Source: Ectobacillus funiculus
GTDB lineage: Bacteria > Bacillota > Bacilli > Bacillales > Bacillaceae_G
Length of the DNA stretch: 64,000 nt
Reading direction: 5' to 3'
Assembly (NCBI RefSeq): GCF_004138295.1
Contig: NZ_SCFM01000036.1
Span: 1 to 64,000, forward strand
Below the pieces are notes generated by a model. The model did no database searches. It saw only the letters and a list, made by a program, of their open reading frames with translations, and had not been told where the DNA came from. This document shows, piece by piece, positions 17,383-27,144 of the stretch. A program made the translations under genes and the position numbers. The first letter of the stretch is position 1, and each line of letters starts with the position of its first letter.

Positions 17383-17418
17383 TTCACTGTAAGAAAGTAT
17401 AAATTTCTAGCCGGCCCG
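17383..17418 (+). repeat. Family A repeat, left-end fragment
   Basis: CACTGTAAGAAAGTATAAAT followed by TTCTAGCCGG is a clean copy of the first 33 bases; the sequence then changes abruptly. Confidence 0.75.
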
Positions 17419-17488
17419 ATGCAGCGCATCAATCAGTATACCGCTGCAAAGCTAGTAAAGCTTCTTATTCAGACAGCTAATAAAATTT

Positions 17489-18718
17489 CTAAACAGCTTG
17501 ATTGTGCTGGCCGCTAGGATTTTCGTTCCCATACTGTTTTGAACGAGTGGATGCAGCAGCGTGATCCCTGTTCAATGTATAATAGACGCCAACGCCGATC
17601 AAAACAAGAAGAGAACAGTATAAATATAAAGAGCTTAAATGAATATGAACCGCAGCCAAGCCGATTACAAATGAACCAAGACCAACTCCGCTGTCAAAGA
17701 TGGAAAGAAAGGTCGCGGTAGCCACTCCTCTTCGCTGGGGAGCAGCGTTTTGAACAGCAATTGTTTGAAAGCATGGGAATAGCGTGCCCCATCCGAGACC
17801 GATACAAGCTGCCGAAAGCAGAAACAGAAAGGTTGTATGTGCCATACTAAGCAGCAGCATGCCGAGTGCAAAGAAAATAATCGCCGGATAAATAATGACA
17901 TTTGCACCGCGCTTGTCAAACAGTTTTCCCGTAAACGGTCTCGATAGCAGCATAACAACGGCATAGACAACAAAAAAGTAGCTCGCTGCTTTTGCTAAAC
18001 CAATGTCCTTTGCGTATACCGATACAAAGGAAAGTATGGAGGCATACACAAATGAGAAAAAGGCTGCGGTCACAGAGATGCGGACGGCGGAGACCTCAAA
18101 TAATTGCTTAATGTGAAAGGCTGCTTGTGTTTTCGTCGCTACAGTCTGTTGTTCCTTAGGCAATCGGAGGGAGCCGCCGAGAATCAAGGCGAAAAGCGCA
18201 AAGATGCTGCTTATGATAAAGGAAGTGGTTGCGCCCCATTTATAAAAGGTAGTGAGCCCGACAAATGGGCCAATAACCATCGCCAGGTTCATTGCCATGG
18301 CATAATAGCCCATACCTTCTCCTTTACGCGAATTTGGAATTAAATCAGCCACAATTGTGCCGCATACAGTGGTTACAATTCCAAAGCTAATGCCATGCAT
18401 AAAGCGGAGTACGAGCAGGCTTCCTATAGAATGCATAAAGAAATAAAATAGGTCAGCGATTAGAAATAGACATAAAGAGAGGAGCAGCAGTGATCGTTTT
18501 TCGATTCGTCCAAGCCACTGACCGGCAATCGGCCGGATCAGAATAGCTGCAAGCAGAAACACTGTAACAACAAGACCTGCATCTGTCGCCTGACCGTGCA
18601 GGTCTTCTAGCGCATACAGCGGCAAAATGACAAGCAAGCAGTAAAATGTTAAAAACAAAAACAATGTACTGGCGGAAATGCTAATAAAGTTTCTTGTCCA
18701 TAACTTTTCTGAGTTCAT
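17489..18718 (-). CDS. MFS transporter (drug efflux type)
   Basis: The 409-residue protein shows about twelve hydrophobic segments. The loop between segments 2 and 3 reads IRPIAGQWLGRIEKRSLLL, a diverged form of the MFS motif A. RFMHGISFGIVTTVCGTIVA matches motif C-type sequences of the DHA1 family. The substrate is unknown. It overlaps the upstream marR gene by four bases and is therefore probably controlled by it. Confidence 0.88.
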   Translation of the reverse strand: MNSEKLWTRNFISISASTLFLFLTFYCLLVILPLYALEDLHGQATDAGLVVTVFLLAAILIRPIAGQWLGRIEKRSLLLLSLCLFLIADLFYFFMHSIGSLLVLRFMHGISFGIVTTVCGTIVADLIPNSRKGEGMGYYAMAMNLAMVIGPFVGLTTFYKWGATTSFIISSIFALFALILGGSLRLPKEQQTVATKTQAAFHIKQLFEVSAVRISVTAAFFSFVYASILSFVSVYAKDIGLAKAASYFFVVYAVVMLLSRPFTGKLFDKRGANVIIYPAIIFFALGMLLLSMAHTTFLFLLSAACIGLGWGTLFPCFQTIAVQNAAPQRRGVATATFLSIFDSGVGLGSFVIGLAAVHIHLSSLYLYCSLLVLIGVGVYYTLNRDHAAASTRSKQYGNENPSGQHNQAV

Positions 18719-19149
18719 ATTCTCTCCTCCTCAAGCATGAGATCCTTAAGCCAATCAGAGAGAAGCATTTGTAGCTGCGTTTGTGAAAGACCGGACAGAG
18801 AGTTAAGCAGTGATTGATGTGTATGAAGAACAGCCTGCTCCCACTCTGGAAAAGATGCAATTGCTTCGTCCGTTAGCACAATTTGCTTCGCACGTTTGTC
18901 CTTGCAGGGAATTTGCTTTACGTACCCTTGCTTAATGAGCCGCTGAATGGTCCGGGTCATAGGAGGGGCTTCTACAGATAAATATTCGCATAGCTCCGTT
19001 TGTGTTAGTGTGCCCTTGATATGTAGAGTGTACAAAACGGACCATTGTGCGCTATACAATCCGAAAGGCTGTAAGGCTTCGTTTATTCTTTTTGTCAGTT
19101 GTCGGGACAACTGGTTAATAGAGTGAAATAAATGGTGATGATTTGACAT
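18715..19149 (-). CDS. MarR family transcriptional regulator
   Basis: A 144-residue winged-helix regulator with the MarR layout: an N-terminal dimerisation helix, LTQTELCEYLSVEAPPMTR as the recognition helix region, and IPCKDKRAKQIVLTDE as the wing. GGGAGAG precedes the ATG. Its stop overlaps the start of the MFS gene, a common MarR/efflux pairing. A 12-bp palindrome in its promoter is the likely operator. Confidence 0.92.
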   Translation of the reverse strand: MSNHHHLFHSINQLSRQLTKRINEALQPFGLYSAQWSVLYTLHIKGTLTQTELCEYLSVEAPPMTRTIQRLIKQGYVKQIPCKDKRAKQIVLTDEAIASFPEWEQAVLHTHQSLLNSLSGLSQTQLQMLLSDWLKDLMLEEERI

Positions 19150-19176
19150 GATATCTCTCCCTGTTTGTTAAATTAG

Positions 19177-19188
19177 TTACCTAGGTAA
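19177..19188. promoter_or_regulatory. Palindromic operator candidate upstream of marR
   Basis: TTACCTAGGTAA is a perfect 12-bp palindrome 28-39 bases before the marR ATG, the size and position of MarR-type autoregulatory sites. Confidence 0.65.
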
Positions 19189-19267
19189 ATTTATCATACT
19201 CCTCTAGTGTGGTCAAATCATTGAAAGCCGCTTTTCTTCACATGTAACGAATTATTCATATTTTGGT

Positions 19268-19297
19268 TTGGCTTTTGCTTTGTCTGAGGGATATACT
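19268..19297 (+). promoter_or_regulatory. Promoter region of hpf, possibly sigma-B type
   Basis: GCTT at 19271 and GGGATA at 19288 are 13 bases apart, close to the sigma-B pattern GTTT-N13-15-GGGTAT. TATACT at 19292 could be a sigma-A -10. B. subtilis hpf is a sigma-B/sigma-H target, so a stress promoter is plausible but unproven here. Confidence 0.35.
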
Positions 19298-19381
19298 ATA
19301 AGTGTCAGGTACACTCTCTCTTTCAACAAAATTCGTGAAAAAGGAAGTGTTTTTTTCTACATTTTGCGATTTGTGGAAGGG

Positions 19382-19404
19382 ATATTCGACATCCCGTCGA
19401 ATAT
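19382..19404. promoter_or_regulatory. Perfect inverted repeat in the hpf leader
   Basis: ATATTCGAC-ATCCC-GTCGAATAT has nine-base arms and ends 33 bases before the ATG. It has no T-run, so it is a leader hairpin or operator rather than a terminator. Confidence 0.6.
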
Positions 19405-19437
19405 AGTACTACATAGCTTGAAAGGAGGAGTTCATCT

Positions 19438-19965
19438 ATGAAATTCAACATTCGCGGTGAAAATATTGAGGTAACTCCAGCACTAAGAGAGTATGTGGAG
19501 AAGAAGCTCAGCAAGCTTGAGCGCTATTTTGATACCTTTCCGGAAATCAAAGTAAATCTTAAGGTGTACTCTGATCAGCAGCGTGTGGAAGTGAATATTC
19601 CGTTTCCAGATTTATTGCTTCGTGCCGAGGAAGCTCACACAGATATGTACGCAGCAATTGATTTGGTCGTTGATAAATTAGAAAGACAAATTCGCAAGCA
19701 TAAAACAAAAGTAAATCGCAAAGTGCGTGAAAAGGTTGCCGTGGCAGCGACAGAAGCCCCATCCCAAGACGTTCTTGATGAGGATGATATTGAGCTTGTG
19801 CGTACGAAGCGATTTGACCTCAAGCCAATGGACATTGAAGAAGCCATTTTACAAATGAACATGCTAGGACATAATTTCTTCGTGTTTACAAATTCTGAAA
19901 CAAATGAAACAAGTGTTGTGTATACACGTAGGGATGGAAAATACGGCTTAATTGAGACAAAATAA
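19438..19965 (+). CDS. hpf: Ribosome hibernation promoting factor, long form
   Basis: Long HPF dimerises 70S ribosomes into inactive 100S particles in stationary phase. The 175-residue protein has the N-terminal S30AE domain (MKFNIRGENIEVTPALREYV onward), a linker (VAATEAPSQDVLDED) and the C-terminal dimerisation domain (RTKRFDLKPMDIEEAILQM and FFVFTNSETNETSVVYTRRD). GGAGGAG is seven bases before the ATG. It precedes secA as in Bacillus. The flagellar block that lies between comFC and hpf in B. subtilis is missing here. Confidence 0.95.
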   Translation: MKFNIRGENIEVTPALREYVEKKLSKLERYFDTFPEIKVNLKVYSDQQRVEVNIPFPDLLLRAEEAHTDMYAAIDLVVDKLERQIRKHKTKVNRKVREKVAVAATEAPSQDVLDEDDIELVRTKRFDLKPMDIEEAILQMNMLGHNFFVFTNSETNETSVVYTRRDGKYGLIETK

Positions 19966-19976
19966 TGATTTATGCG

Positions 19977-20008
19977 AGGCGCGTTCCGAACGGATCGTGC
20001 CTTTTGTG
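19977..20008 (+). terminator. Terminator after hpf
   Basis: GGCGCGTTCCG and CGGATCGTGCC pair with a wobble and one mismatch, followed by TTTT. Confidence 0.65.
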
Positions 20009-20278
20009 TGCGCACCCAGTTCTGCAAATTGTTAATCTTAGAGAGGCTCCCCGCCCTGCCCTCGTGTCTGTCCTTTTGCTATAGTATTGGCATATTTATA
20101 ATGCAAGTGTTACAATTAGCCTATCTTGACTTTTCTTTCTTACTTTTAAAAGTCCTCGTATTATGTATATAAATAAAGAACTACTAAGAAAGTTTTAGGC
20201 TTTCTATAATGAAAGCAATAATGAAATAGCATTTTCAGTTCATTTGAAAAATTTTTCGGTAAAAGAGGAGCGTATGCC

Positions 20279-22789
20279 ATGATTGGGATTTTAAAAAAGG
20301 TATTTGATACGAATCAACGTCAAATTAACCGTATGCAAAAAATCGTGGATCAGATAGAAGAATTAGAGCCGCAGATTTCTGCCTTATCCGATGAACAGCT
20401 GCAGGCAAAGACACCAGCATTTAAGGAGCGTCTCACAAAAGGTGAAACGTTGGATGATTTGCTTCCAGAAGCTTTCGCAGTTGTTCGTGAGGCTGCGAAG
20501 CGCGTACTTGGTATGCGTCCGTATCAGGTTCAGCTCACGGGGGGCCTTGCCCTTCATGAAGGAAACATCGCTGAGATGAAAACAGGGGAAGGGAAAACCT
20601 TAACTTCTGCGCTCCCGGTATATCTGAATGCTTTAACAGGAAAAGGCGTGCATGTCGTGACGGTTAATGAATACCTAGCACATCGTGATGCAACCGAGAT
20701 GGGAAGGCTTCATGAGTTTCTTGGCCTGACAGTTGGTCTAAACCTGAACTCGCTATCTCGTGAGGAAAAGCAAGTGGCTTATGCAGCTGATATTACGTAT
20801 ACGACAAATAATGAGCTTGGTTTCGATTATTTGCGCGATAACATGGTGCTGTACAAGGAACAGTGTGTACAACGCCCGCTTTCCTTTGCGATTATAGATG
20901 AGGTAGACTCAATTTTAATTGACGAAGCACGTACACCTCTTATTATCTCCGGACAAGCGAAAAAGTCAGCAGATCTGTATATATTCGCGAATGCATTTGT
21001 GCGCACGCTCAATAAGGAAGCCGATTTTTCTTACGATGAAAAAACAAAAAATGTCATGCTGACAGAAGAGGGCATCACAAAAGCGGAAAAGGCGTTTCAT
21101 ATTGAAAACCTATTCGATTTAAAACATGTAACGCTGCTGCATCATATTAATCAGGCGCTTCGCGCACATGTTGTCATGCAGCGCGATATTGACTACGTGG
21201 TGCAGGACGGTGAAATTGTAATTGTTGACCAATTCACAGGCCGCTTAATGAAGGGGCGTCGTTATAGCGAAGGCTTGCATCAGGCAATTGAGGCAAAGGA
21301 AGGCGTCGAAATTCAAAATGAAAGCATGACGCTTGCGACGATTACATTCCAAAACTACTTCCGGATGTACGAAAAGCTTGCTGGTATGACTGGTACAGCG
21401 AAGACGGAAGAAGAGGAATTCCGTAATATTTATAATATGAACGTCCTTGTCATCCCTACGAATCGTGATGTGCAGCGTGATGACCGTCCAGATTTGATTT
21501 TCAAATCTATGGAGGGCAAGTTTAACGCAGTTGTGGGGGACATTGTGGAGCGCCATCGTAAAGGACAGCCTGTTCTTGTTGGTACAGTTGCAATTGAAAC
21601 ATCGGAGCTGATTTCCAAAATCCTTACGCGCAAGGGCGTGCGTCACAACGTCCTAAACGCCAAAAATCATGCGCGTGAAGCTGATATTATTGCGGATGCT
21701 GGACAAAAGGGAGCCGTAACCATTGCAACAAATATGGCGGGGCGCGGTACGGATATTAAGCTAGGAGAAGGCGTGAAGGAAGTTGGCGGCCTTGCGGTTA
21801 TTGGTACAGAGCGCCATGAAAGCCGACGTATTGACAATCAGCTGCGCGGTCGTTCGGGGCGTCAAGGTGACCCGGGTGTCACACAGTTCTACTTGTCCAT
21901 GGAGGACGAGCTTATGCGCCGCTTCGGCTCTGATAATATGAAAGCGATGATGGATCGTCTTGGTATGGATGATACACAGCCGATTGAAAGTAAAATGGTT
22001 TCTCGTGCAGTAGAATCGGCCCAAAAACGTGTAGAAGGAAATAACTTTGATGCACGTAAGCAGCTATTACAATATGATGATGTGCTTCGTCAGCAGCGCG
22101 AGGTGATTTACAAGCAGCGTCAAGATGTACTTGAAGCAGAAAATCTTCGTACGATTATTGAAGGGATGATGCAGGGTACGATCGAAAGATCCGTAGCAGC
22201 TCATACGGCAGAAGATCTTGAGGAAGAATGGAACATAAAAGGTTTAATTACTTTCCTTGAGACAACGGTTCTTGAAGAAGGCGATATAACAGAGGACGAG
22301 CTGCGCCGCCTCGCTCCGGAGGAGATGAGCGAGGTCATCATCCAAAAGGTGAAAGAGCATTATGATGCGAAAGAGGAGCAGCTTCCATATGAACAGCTTC
22401 GTGAATTCGAGAAGGTAGTTGTGCTGCGCGTTGTTGATTCAAAGTGGATGGAGCATATTGATGCGATGGATCATTTACGCGAAGGCATTCACTTGCGTGC
22501 GTATGGCCAAATTGACCCGCTTCGTGAGTACCAAATGGAAGGGTTCGCGATGTTCGAAGCAATGGTTGCGGCTATCGAGGAAGAAGTATCTCGTTACATT
22601 ATGAAGGCGCAAATTGAGAACAACTTAGAGCGTCAAGAGGTTGCACAAGGAGAGGCTGTTCATCCAAAAGATGACGGCGCTGACGTAAAGAAGAAGCCTG
22701 TTGTGAAGGGTGAACAAGTTGGCCGCAATACTCCATGCCCATGTGGCAGTGGTAAGAAATATAAGGCTTGTCACGGTGCATTTGAATAA
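20279..22789 (+). CDS. secA: Preprotein translocase ATPase SecA
   Basis: SecA drives secretory proteins through SecYEG. All landmarks are in the 836-residue protein: MKTGEGKT Walker A near residue 100, [21 protein letters not shown] (Walker B), [10 protein letters not shown] and [14 protein letters not shown]-type motor motifs (here [14 protein letters not shown]), the helical scaffold region, and a C-terminal zinc motif [14 protein letters not shown] that binds SecB or ribosomes in other species. The length is typical of Bacillus SecA1. GAGGAG precedes the ATG at 20279. Confidence 0.97.
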   Translation: MIGILKKVFDTNQRQINRMQKIVDQIEELEPQISALSDEQLQAKTPAFKERLTKGETLDDLLPEAFAVVREAAKRVLGMRPYQVQLTGGLALHEGNIAEMKTGEGKTLTSALPVYLNALTGKGVHVVTVNEYLAHRDATEMGRLHEFLGLTVGLNLNSLSREEKQVAYAADITYTTNNELGFDYLRDNMVLYKEQCVQRPLSFAIIDEVDSILIDEARTPLIISGQAKKSADLYIFANAFVRTLNKEADFSYDEKTKNVMLTEEGITKAEKAFHIENLFDLKHVTLLHHINQALRAHVVMQRDIDYVVQDGEIVIVDQFTGRLMKGRRYSEGLHQAIEAKEGVEIQNESMTLATITFQNYFRMYEKLAGMTGTAKTEEEEFRNIYNMNVLVIPTNRDVQRDDRPDLIFKSMEGKFNAVVGDIVERHRKGQPVLVGTVAIETSELISKILTRKGVRHNVLNAKNHAREADIIADAGQKGAVTIATNMAGRGTDIKLGEGVKEVGGLAVIGTERHESRRIDNQLRGRSGRQGDPGVTQFYLSMEDELMRRFGSDNMKAMMDRLGMDDTQPIESKMVSRAVESAQKRVEGNNFDARKQLLQYDDVLRQQREVIYKQRQDVLEAENLRTIIEGMMQGTIERSVAAHTAEDLEEEWNIKGLITFLETTVLEEGDITEDELRRLAPEEMSEVIIQKVKEHYDAKEEQLPYEQLREFEKVVVLRVVDSKWMEHIDAMDHLREGIHLRAYGQIDPLREYQMEGFAMFEAMVAAIEEEVSRYIMKAQIENNLERQEVAQGEAVHPKDDGADVKKKPVVKGEQVGRNTPCPCGSGKKYKACHGAFE

Positions 22790-22821
22790 AATTAGGACTA
22801 ATCTCCCTTGTTCCTTAGATT

Positions 22822-22871
22822 AAGAAAGCATTCCTTTTTGGGTGCTGTCAGCTTTTTCTCGCTTTTCTTAT
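22822..22871 (+). repeat. Family B repeat, short diverged copy
   Basis: It starts TTAAGAAAGCATTCC and ends TCTCGCTTTTCTTA, with TTTTTGGGTGCTGTCAG between. It is the only hairpin-like structure right after secA. Confidence 0.5.
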
Positions 22872-22933
22872 ATGAATGGTTGACTTCAAGCAGGGATTTG
22901 AGGGAAGATACAACATATACACGTCATGCGGGC

Positions 22934-22966
22934 AAACTCTCTCTGCTTAGGCAGAGAGAGTTTGCT
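22934..22966 (+). terminator. Terminator between secA and prfB
   Basis: AAACTCTCTCTGC-TTAG-GCAGAGAGAGTTT is a perfect 13-bp stem followed by GCTTT. Confidence 0.85.
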
Positions 22967-23009
22967 TTGTGAATAAGCTATCTTCAAATACAATATAGAG
23001 GTGGATAAC

Positions 23010-24111
23010 ATGGAATTAACAGAAATTCGACAAGAGTTAGAGAAAATGGCTAAGCGATTAGCGGACTTTAGGGGGTCTCTTTGACCTCGCTGGCAAAGAG
23101 CAGCGTATTGAAGAACTAGATGAAATGATGTCTGACCCTAGCTTTTGGGATGATCAAAAAAGCGCACAGGTTGTTATTAATGAAGCGAATGTGTTAAAGG
23201 AACAGGTTGGGCAGTTTAACGAAATGAATGAAATGCACGAAAACTTGGAAGTAACCCATGAGCTTGTGAAAGAAGAATACGATGAAGAACTGAAGCAGGA
23301 GCTTGAGCGTGAGGTTCGCACGCTTTTACAAAGCATGAACGAATTCGAGCTTCAGCAGCTGCTAAGCGATCCATATGACAAAAATAATGCGATTTTAGAA
23401 TTGCATCCAGGTGCAGGTGGAACAGAGTCGCAGGACTGGGGCAGTATGCTGCTGCGTATGTATACACGCTGGGCAGAAAAACGCGGCTTTAAAGTAGAAA
23501 CACTGGATTACTTGCCGGGTGATGAAGCAGGTATTAAGAGCGTCACGCTTTCAATCAAAGGACATAATGCGTATGGATATTTAAAAGCCGAAAAAGGTGT
23601 ACACCGCCTTGTACGTATTTCTCCATTCGACTCTTCGGGCCGCCGGCATACATCATTTGTATCCTGCGAGGTTATGCCGGAGTTTGACGACAATATTGAA
23701 ATTGACATCCGCACTGAGGATTTGAAAATTGACACGTACCGAGCAAGTGGTGCGGGTGGACAGCATATTAACACGACGGACTCTGCTGTTCGGATTACAC
23801 ACGTTCCTACAAACACGGTTGTAACATGTCAGACAGAGCGTTCTCAAATTAAAAACCGTGAGCGTGCGATGAAAATGCTTCAGGCGAAGCTCTATCAAAA
23901 GAAATTAGAAGAGCAGCAGGCGGAACTGGACGAGATTCGCGGTGAACAAAAGGAGATCGGCTGGGGCAGCCAAATCCGCTCCTACGTGTTCCATCCATAC
24001 TCCCTTGTAAAGGATCATCGTACAAATACCGAGATTGGAAATGTACAAGCAGTCATGGACGGAGAAATTGATACGTTTATTGACGCATACCTGCGTTCTC
24101 GCATGGCATAA
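23010..24111 (+). CDS. prfB: Peptide chain release factor 2, with programmed +1 frameshift
   Basis: RF2 reads UGA and UAA stop codons and hydrolyses peptidyl-tRNA. The gene is read as 23010-23081 joined to 23083-24111, giving 366 residues. Codon 25 is an in-frame TGA (23082-23084) in the context TTTAGGGGGTCTCTTTGACC, with an internal Shine-Dalgarno AGGGGG before CTT-TGA-C. This is the conserved autoregulatory frameshift site. After the shift come [12 protein letters not shown], the stop-codon-reading [10 protein letters not shown] (SPF) and the catalytic [16 protein letters not shown] (GGQ). GAGGTG precedes the ATG at 23010. Annotation starting at 23125 would lose the first 38 residues. Confidence 0.97.
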
Positions 24112-24164
24112 AAGCAAAACATGCGGTTCTGCAAAAGATAATGCAGGGAAGTAGCCCTTATGAT

Positions 24165-24208
24165 CCTCGTCACAAAAGGTAGTTTTCTTTTGGTGGCGGG
24201 GTTCTCTT
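24165..24208 (+). terminator. Weak terminator-like hairpin after prfB
   Basis: CCTCGTCAC-AAAAG pairs with CTTTT-GGTGGCGGGG with a bulge, followed by TTCTCTT. Between here and 24687 the gene-free stretch holds the repeat below and further hairpins. Confidence 0.4.
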
Positions 24209-24290
24209 ATGAATAAGGAATCTCTTAGATGAGACTCTTTCACTTAGCTTTAGGCTGCCACTTCATAAGGCTGAGGAAAGATTAAAGATC

Positions 24291-24397
24291 ATAAAGAAAA
24301 CTCGCCGATTGGCGAGCCCTACTTATACTGTGTTCCTAAAATTTCCGACCACGTCGAATTCACTTCTTGCTGGAAATTTATACTTTCCTACAGTATA
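24291..24397 (-). repeat. Family A repeat, short form
   Basis: In minus orientation it reads TATAAATTTCCAGCAAGAAG, TTCGACGTGGTCGGAAATTTT and CAGTATAAGTAGGGCTCGCC to GGCGAGTTTTCTTTAT. It lacks about 30 bases between two AGGGCT words that flank the middle in longer copies. Confidence 0.9.
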
Positions 24398-24477
24398 AAA
24401 AAATGCCAACGCGATGTTGGCGAATGGGGAGAAAACGGAGAATGTCTTTGTATTCTCTCTATTGGGGAATATAAGGG

Positions 24478-24512
24478 GAAGAGAAGTTGTATAGCAGCTT
24501 CTCTTTTTATGA
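24478..24512 (+). terminator. Terminator-like hairpin upstream of the YitT gene
   Basis: AGAGAAG and CTTCTCT enclose an 11-base loop and are followed by TTTT. Another hairpin, GCCAAC-GCGAT-GTTGGC at about 24403-24420, has an A-run on its left and would terminate minus-strand transcripts. Confidence 0.55.
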
Positions 24513-24687
24513 ATGGCATGTATATCATAATCGATATACATATTTGCTGTAAAAAGTCGAAAATTAAGGAATATATAGAGAGGGCTTATAAAAACCCTTC
24601 TTATAATGTTTGCTTTCGATAGTACAGAAAATAGAAAAGTATTACTGTAAATAAAAAAAGATATAGCGTGTTTTGGGGGATTTAAAA

Positions 24688-25548
24688 GTGAAACGGAACG
24701 AAGTAGATTATCATCCAAGTGTAGGAATCATCTTAGAATATTTGTACATTCTTCTTGGTTCGGCTGTTATTGCAATTGTTTTTAATGTAGTTTTATTGCC
24801 AAACAAAATTGCTTCAGGCGGTGTAAGCGGCATTAGTACGATTTTGTATGCTGTATTTAACTGGCAGCCCGCTTATGTACAATGGTGCTTTAATATTCCT
24901 TTGTTTATTGCCGGGGTTATCTTTCTTGGTAAGAAGTTTGGCGCCAAAACGCTTATAGGCACTTTGTTTTTACCCTTTGTTGTGTATTTAACACGGGATT
25001 GGCAGCCGGCGACACATGAACCATTGCTTGGCGCTTTATTTGGCGGTGTTGGAGTTGGTATTGGCCTTGGGATTGTCTTTCGCGGGAAGGCTTCTACAGG
25101 CGGAACGGATTTAGCGGCACAAATTGTTCATAAGTATACAGGGCTGAGCCTGGGGATGTGTGTTGCGGTCATCGATGGCTTGATTGTAGTAACGTCTGCA
25201 ATTGTATTTAGTCTAGAGAGTGGAATGTATGCTCTATTGAGTTTATATGTGACAAGCAAAACAATTGATATTATCCAGGTCGGCTTTAGCCGCTCGAAAA
25301 CAGCGCTGATTATTACGAATCACGAGCAGGAAGTGCGGCGCGGTATTTTTGAGGAAATTGACCGCGGTGTAACAACGTTTCCAGGGAAGGGCGGCTTCAC
25401 AGATGATGAGCGTCCTGTACTGATGTGCGTTGTACACCAAAGGGAGTTCACAAAATTGAAACAACTTGTGCGACGTCTTGATCCTTCAGCCTTTGTTATC
25501 GTAATGGATGCCTCAGAGGTGCTTGGGGAAGGATTTAGCAGAGCATAA
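24688..25548 (+). CDS. yvjA: YitT family membrane protein (YvjA-like)
   Basis: The 286-residue protein has about five to six hydrophobic segments in its first 200 residues, with LPNKIASGGVSGISTI and GKASTGGTDLAAQI, typical of the YitT/DUF161 family. A soluble C-terminal DUF2179 domain follows (GVTTFPGKGGFTDDERPVLM). Function is not established. GTG at 24688 is selected because GGGGGA is seven bases upstream; the frame from TTG 24673 includes that site. B. subtilis has yvjA in the same place, between prfB and cccB. Confidence 0.88.
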   Translation: MKRNEVDYHPSVGIILEYLYILLGSAVIAIVFNVVLLPNKIASGGVSGISTILYAVFNWQPAYVQWCFNIPLFIAGVIFLGKKFGAKTLIGTLFLPFVVYLTRDWQPATHEPLLGALFGGVGVGIGLGIVFRGKASTGGTDLAAQIVHKYTGLSLGMCVAVIDGLIVVTSAIVFSLESGMYALLSLYVTSKTIDIIQVGFSRSKTALIITNHEQEVRRGIFEEIDRGVTTFPGKGGFTDDERPVLMCVVHQREFTKLKQLVRRLDPSAFVIVMDASEVLGEGFSRA

Positions 25549-25623
25549 TTTTTTTCCAAATCACGGAAGGGTTATTATAATAAAAAATGGTATGAAATTC
25601 TTTCCAAGTAGGAGGTGAGAAAA

Positions 25624-25962
25624 ATGAATAAGAAATTGTTAGCTGTTGTGGCAGGGGCAACTCTTCTTTTAAGCTTAGGTGCATGTGGAAAAACAGAAGA
25701 AAACACATCTTCTAATTCAAAATCCAATCAAACGGCAAGTAGTGGTGCAGATCCGGATAAGGTGTTTCAGCAAAGCTGTGCAAGCTGTCACGGCAATGAT
25801 CTTCAAGGGCAGATTGGACCAAACCTGCAGAAGGTTGGCAATAAATACAGCCAAGAAGAAATTGAGAAAATTATTTTAAATGGACGCGGCAGTATGCCGG
25901 CCGGAGTTGTTGAGGGCGAGGATGCAACGAAGCTTGCAGAATGGCTTTCCCAAAAAAAATAA
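25624..25962 (+). CDS. cccB: Lipoprotein cytochrome c-551
   Basis: A small membrane-anchored electron carrier. The 112-residue precursor has a lipobox LGAC at about residues 18-21, a Ser/Asn-rich linker and a cytochrome c domain with the haem site CASCHG and a likely axial Met in GRGSMPAG. Lipid attachment would be by Lgt (45926-46738). GGAGG lies eight bases before ATG 25624; a GTG at 25615 overlaps it. Neighbours yvjA and ftsE match B. subtilis order. Confidence 0.93.
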   Translation: MNKKLLAVVAGATLLLSLGACGKTEENTSSNSKSNQTASSGADPDKVFQQSCASCHGNDLQGQIGPNLQKVGNKYSQEEIEKIILNGRGSMPAGVVEGEDATKLAEWLSQKK

Positions 25963-25970
25963 AGACGCAG

Positions 25971-26004
25971 GAACCTTTTGCTGCTTAGAGCAGAAGGTTC
26001 TATA
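25971..26004 (+). terminator. Terminator-like hairpin after cccB
   Basis: GAACCTTTTGCT, a six-base loop and AGCAGAAGGTTC (with one wobble) are followed by TATAT rather than a clean T-run. Confidence 0.55.
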
Positions 26005-26029
26005 TACCCTCTCTAGGCTTAAGTCACTT

Positions 26030-26136
26030 CTTTTAGTGTAATTTCCACCTCAGAAACCATTCAACGTAGTAGAGATGTTAAATGTAATGAAGCTGCTGTT
26101 TTTACCTAACGTCTCGCCAATCAGCGAGTTTTCTAT
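26030..26136 (+). repeat. Family A repeat, strongly diverged copy
   Basis: TTCAACGTAGTAGAGATGTT, GAAGCTGCTGTTTTTACC and CTCGCC-AATC-AGCGAG with TTTTCTAT are recognisable. It is directly followed by a better copy. Confidence 0.65.
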
Positions 26137-26267
26137 GCACGTTAGGAAAGTATAAATTTCCAGCTGGAGGCGAATTCGACGCAGTCGGAAATTTTAGGAA
26201 TAAAGTATAAGTGCAACTACGCCTCTGTCTGCGCCTAACGGCTTGCCAATCAGCGAGTTTTCTATAT
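26137..26267 (+). repeat. Family A repeat, full copy
   Basis: GTTAGGAAAGTATAAATTTCC, TTCGACGCAGTCGGAAATTTT, GTGCAACTACGCC, CTTGCC-AATC-AGCGAG and TTTTCTATA. Apart from the two repeats and an AT-rich stretch before ftsE, the 25963-26457 gap shows nothing else. Confidence 0.9.
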
Positions 26268-26457
26268 CTGACAAAAGGTACTCTTTTTCTTGTTTGTAAC
26301 AAAACTGTAATAAAAATGTAGATACATTTGAAAAATAATGATGTTACAATGAGGAGCGTAGCTAAAAGCGTTTATTTTTTTGCGTAGATTTTCAGGAAAT
26401 TTGTCGTATAGATTTGAACAGTGTCGAAGGGAAAATATGTTTGATCGGGTGATGTAA

Positions 26458-27144
26458 ATGATAAGAATGAACAATGTATATAAAACATATTCAAACGGCG
26501 TAAAAGCTATCAATGGGATTTCCGTGAACATTAAGCAGGGTGAATTTCTTTATGTAGTCGGACCGAGCGGAGCAGGGAAATCAACCTTTATTAAGATGAT
26601 GTACCGTGAGGAAAAGCCGACCACGGGTTCTATTAATGTAAATACTATTTCAATAGAGTCTCTGCGCGAGCGGGATGTTCCACATTTCCGTCGTCAAATT
26701 GGCGTAGTCTTTCAGAACTATCGTCTTCTTCCAAAAATGACAGTCTATGAAAATGTGGCATTTGCCTTAGAGGTTATTGAAGAGGAGCCAGCAGTGATTG
26801 AAAAACGCGTGATGGAAGTATTAAAACTCGTGAAACTTGAACATAAAGCACAATCTTTTCCCACTGAGCTTTCTGGAGGCGAACAGCAGCGCGTAGCGAT
26901 TGCCCGCGCTATTGTGAATAATCCAAAGGTTGTAATTGCGGACGAGCCAACAGGAAACTTGGATATGAATACCTCTTGGGAGATTATGGATATTTTTAAA
27001 GAGATTAATGAACAAGGTGCAACAGTTATTATGGCAACTCATAATGCTGATATTGTGAATACAATTCGCCACCGCGTAATTGCAATCGAAGGCGGAACAA
27101 TTGTGCGCGATGAGGCTGAGGGAGGATACGGCTATGAAGATTAA
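26458..27144 (+). CDS. ftsE: Cell division ATP-binding protein FtsE
   Basis: The ATPase of the FtsEX complex, which controls peptidoglycan hydrolases across the membrane. The 228-residue ABC protein shows Walker A GPSGAGKST (about 37-45), a Q-loop VVFQNYRLLP, signature LSGGEQQR, Walker B VVIADEPTG and the H-loop ATHN. ftsX starts inside its last codons (27134), an 11-bp overlap. In B. subtilis this complex activates the CwlO endopeptidase, for which a candidate is at 12328-13578. Confidence 0.96.
   Translation: MIRMNNVYKTYSNGVKAINGISVNIKQGEFLYVVGPSGAGKSTFIKMMYREEKPTTGSINVNTISIESLRERDVPHFRRQIGVVFQNYRLLPKMTVYENVAFALEVIEEEPAVIEKRVMEVLKLVKLEHKAQSFPTELSGGEQQRVAIARAIVNNPKVVIADEPTGNLDMNTSWEIMDIFKEINEQGATVIMATHNADIVNTIRHRVIAIEGGTIVRDEAEGGYGYED

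Noticed and set aside
23010-23124. prfB as a frameshifted pseudogene
   Set aside because: The TGA sits in the conserved programmed frameshift context and the rest of the protein is intact, including SPF and GGQ motifs.
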